From Cornus controversa (lineage: Eukaryota > Streptophyta > Magnoliopsida > Cornales > Cornaceae): DNA of 64,000 nucleotides. The notes under the pieces are model-generated. The model had not been told where the DNA came from. It was given only the letters and a program-made list of their open reading frames with translations, and did not search any database. Within the stretch, counting starts at the first letter, position 1, and each line of letters opens with the position of its first letter. The translations under genes and the position numbers were made by a program. Location: assembly GCA_026545225.1 (NCBI GenBank), contig CM048852.1, positions 54,071,146-54,135,145 of the forward strand, given 5' to 3'. Below, piece by piece: positions 61,350 to 64,000 of this stretch.

Positions 61350-63719
61350 GGTCCTTCTGGCGGGTTCTCTCTGTGGTCCATCTATTAATTTAGATGTTTG
61401 ATTTTAGTTACTTGCACTTTTATCAATTTTTAGTTATTATTAGGAGTTTTGAAGGTAATTCCTCCTTTCATTGTGGAAATTACCTTCGCATTGCTATCCT
61501 TTCAATATCATGCAACTTTATTTTTAAACAGTTTGTTTTGTTTTATAGTAATCCATCTCTGATGGAATTTTGGCTTTGGGTAAAACTTGTGTGGGTAAAT
61601 TCACTGTTTGATTGAATGAGTTTGTATGATTGTCATTAGCAAATTACTTCACCACAAACCCCCTTATTATTATTTACTCTCAACGCACCTCACGTTGCTT
61701 TACTTTCTGGACAGATGGAGTGGAGTTTGCATCATTGTGTATTTGCTTGCTCTTGAGAAATAGATTTCTCTCTTATAAATTTGAATTCAGGTTCATGGTT
61801 AGCGGGTTTGTTGGAAATAACTCCTCTCTTTTCCTTCTCCTACTCTTTTAATTGAAGAGAAAAACTGGGCAGGGAAATATGCAATAAAACAAAATCTACA
61901 CAAGCAAGCAGGTTCGTACAAGTAGAGTGCCCCAAGAAGGGGGCAGAGGGCCACCACTCTTTTAAGAGAGAATATGGGCAGCAAAGACTAAGGATGTATA
62001 TATGGTTGTCTTCGCCTACCGAAAGAAAAGAAGTCATCTTTGACAGGGTATGGCGTAGCATTTACGTTTAGAAAACTATGGATCATAGGTAGAGTGAGGA
62101 TTATGGAATATAACAGTCTATACATTCAACATCACTAATGATTTAGTAGACATCAACACCCCCACCATTAACAAAAGCCTCAATAATTCAACTACAATCC
62201 ATCTCAAACTAAGACTAGTTGGTTTCCCAACCTTCACTACGTGAGAGTTACATGGCGAGCCACGTCATATGCAGAAAAGAAAATGACCAAAATGATAAAT
62301 TAGAAACAGAAGAGAAGTAATTTTGATATATCAGCTAACAAGGTGCCAACCTTGACTATTATCACAAGGGTTTCTATATCACCACACCCACCTGCACTTC
62401 TAAGCAAAAGGTAATACACTTCAACTTCGACCCACTCTCCACAAAGAAGAAAAGAAAAAGGCAACAATTTTACATTAATTATGCAACAACTATCGATCGC
62501 TTACACAATTAGTTGAATCATAAGCGATGTATTATGTTGCGTAAACGATGTATTGCGTTACGCAAGCGCACACCACGCAAACACAAGATCTCAATATGAA
62601 AGGTGATCCTGATTCTCCATAGTGTCACACTACCATTGGTTGTAATGATGTGGACATGTGGTCCGTTGCAAACTAGATAAGCACTTGAAAAAATCTTGGT
62701 TCCTCGAATAAAAGAACAAGGTCATATCCATACATGACTCATCTTGTTTATAAACACATAAACCTTGTCACCTGCTCTCTAATCGTTTTCAAAAACCATG
62801 TGGTGGAAAACAAAAGCTGCTACTAGCCTTCCTGAGAAGTAGCTTTCTCTTATCTCTACTTATCTTCCACGCATTACACCTATGACCAAGTCCAAGTGCA
62901 CTTATAATCACTTTACATGCGTTATACGGAGTTGGAAGAACATCTTCACTAATCAAATACTAACATTTTCATACCAGGAATAAAGATAACATAGTATGTT
63001 ATTTTACGCCACAAAATAGAAGTTCAATTGCGCCTGATCAGAGCATTACATATGGCGTTTGCGTGTGTGTTTATTCGTAGTTTGTGCATGTGCAGGTGTG
63101 TGTGTGTGTGTGTGAGTGCAGTTCCAAGAGACAGATTCAAGATTTGGAACTTTAGTTCAAGTAAAAAACTAATGTGGAGAACAGCACAAATAGTTGGGGG
63201 GCAAAATCAAGTTATTCTGAAAAGAAATTCAACAAAAATTGAAATAAAGTGAGAGAAGTGGAAATTCTTTTATTTTTTTTGTTATGGTGGGAGTACTGTG
63301 TCTGGACAGGATGAAACCTGCCAGGCAGATATGATTCCAATAATGCAAGAAGATTGTGCGTAGTGGGTGCTCATAAATCACCAGGCCAAACATGATGTCA
63401 ACAAACACAAAACTTACTCCCAGTGGATATAATAAGAGTAACTAATCAAGAAAGTTCTCTTCCTCTAAAGACTGCAAATGACAAAATTATATAACATAGA
63501 CTTACTTGAGTGGCACATACAAGTTAAAATATAAGAAGAGATTACAATCAAAAGCTAGCCAAATGCATGGGGACAAAAACCATAAGCTATTAGGGAGCTA
63601 AAACTGAGATGAGAAATGAAGACACATACTTTGTTCCATAAAATACACAGCATTAAGAAAAAGTTAGCAAACAACGAACCTAGTGCAACCACCCTTACAT
63701 TCCTTAGAGTATTCCGTTC
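61350..63719. other. Spacer between HSC70 and the alpha-crystallin gene
   Basis: This holds the HSC70 3' UTR and then sequence without a recognisable gene. There is a (TG)n run near 63096-63114. The two flanking genes are convergent, so this is shared 3' flank. Confidence 0.6.
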
Positions 63720-64000
63720 TTAGGTCAACATAAGATCATTGCCCCCAAGGTGAGGGCGAAGGCAAACACGAACTTCATGTTCTTCTGGCCCCACACGGAG
63801 TTTGGGCACCATGATCTCAAGGACAGTTCCAGGTCCATCATAATATGCTTCTATATTAGCGTCTTCCGGAATTCGAGTTGAAAGCGGGATCTCTCTAACA
63901 AAATCCCCTGGAGGGCAGTGCTCTGAAGATTGATCAGAAAGCTTGAAAGTCCTGTCATGTCTCTTGATGAATGGCATTCGAGATGTGCTCAAACAAGATA
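63720..64000 (-). CDS. Alpha-crystallin-domain (HSP20-like) protein, C-terminal part
   Basis: The last exon of a minus-strand gene enters from beyond the window edge and stops at 63720. The frame stays open to 64000. The visible 90 or so residues include HCPPGDFVREIPLSTRIPED, AYYDGPGTVLEIMVPK and GPEEHEVRVCLRPHLGGNDL. The beta-strand-like pattern with GTVLEIMVPK fits the end of an alpha-crystallin domain. From memory it resembles the plant IDM2/IDM3-type nuclear proteins that assist active DNA demethylation more than the classic small heat-shock proteins, whose IxI tail it lacks. That subgroup call is tentative. Confidence 0.55.
   Translation of the reverse strand, partial: SCLSTSRMPFIKRHDRTFKLSDQSSEHCPPGDFVREIPLSTRIPEDANIEAYYDGPGTVLEIMVPKLRVGPEEHEVRVCLRPHLGGNDLMLT

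Overview
The window is nuclear DNA of a flowering plant, most likely a eudicot. It is AT-rich. The genes are split by GT-AG introns, and introns and spacers carry plant-type transposons: Stowaway and hAT MITEs, L1-type LINEs, tRNA-derived SINEs and a TRIM. The species cannot be told from sequence alone. I rebuilt exon structures by hand from splice consensus, reading phase and protein family knowledge. In the four multi-exon genes that are complete in the window the exon lengths sum to a multiple of three. No gene model has been checked against RNA.

Layout. (1) 2406-12398, minus: a 10-exon gene for the centromere licensing protein KNL2, alpha type, with an N-terminal SANTA domain and a C-terminal CENPC-k motif split over three exons. 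(2) 14704-17612: nested transposons and an AT-rich satellite-like array. They abut the 5' end of (3) OST4 (plus, CDS 20345-20458), a 37-residue oligosaccharyltransferase subunit with two introns in its 5' UTR. (4) 21363-26098, minus: an 814-residue membrane protein of the plant FUSC/aromatic-acid-exporter family, convergent with OST4. (5) 32663-48785, minus: a 16-kb gene for a 685-residue SAWADEE-domain protein. Its introns hold a broken LINE with a second element inside it, a 197-bp tandem repeat, a Stowaway MITE, a hAT MITE, a TRIM and a SINE. (6) 48786-57390: gene-free, AT-rich spacer with an LTR-like remnant and another hAT element. (7) 57545-61349, plus: cytosolic HSC70 with one intron and a perfect heat-shock element upstream. 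(8) 63720-64000, minus: the 3' end of an alpha-crystallin-domain protein gene that runs off the window.

The genes do not form a pathway. KNL2, the SAWADEE protein and possibly the alpha-crystallin protein are chromatin proteins, but nothing shows that their proximity matters. The observations most worth following are: an in-frame 66-bp duplication in KNL2 that copied a 5' splice site next to the CENPC-k motif, giving two predicted isoforms; an E2F-type site just upstream of KNL2; very short LINE-tail insertions with clear target duplications; a TRIM with matched 73-bp LTRs; and a duplicated intron segment in the SAWADEE gene whose two copies both fold into a hairpin at the same place with different sequence.
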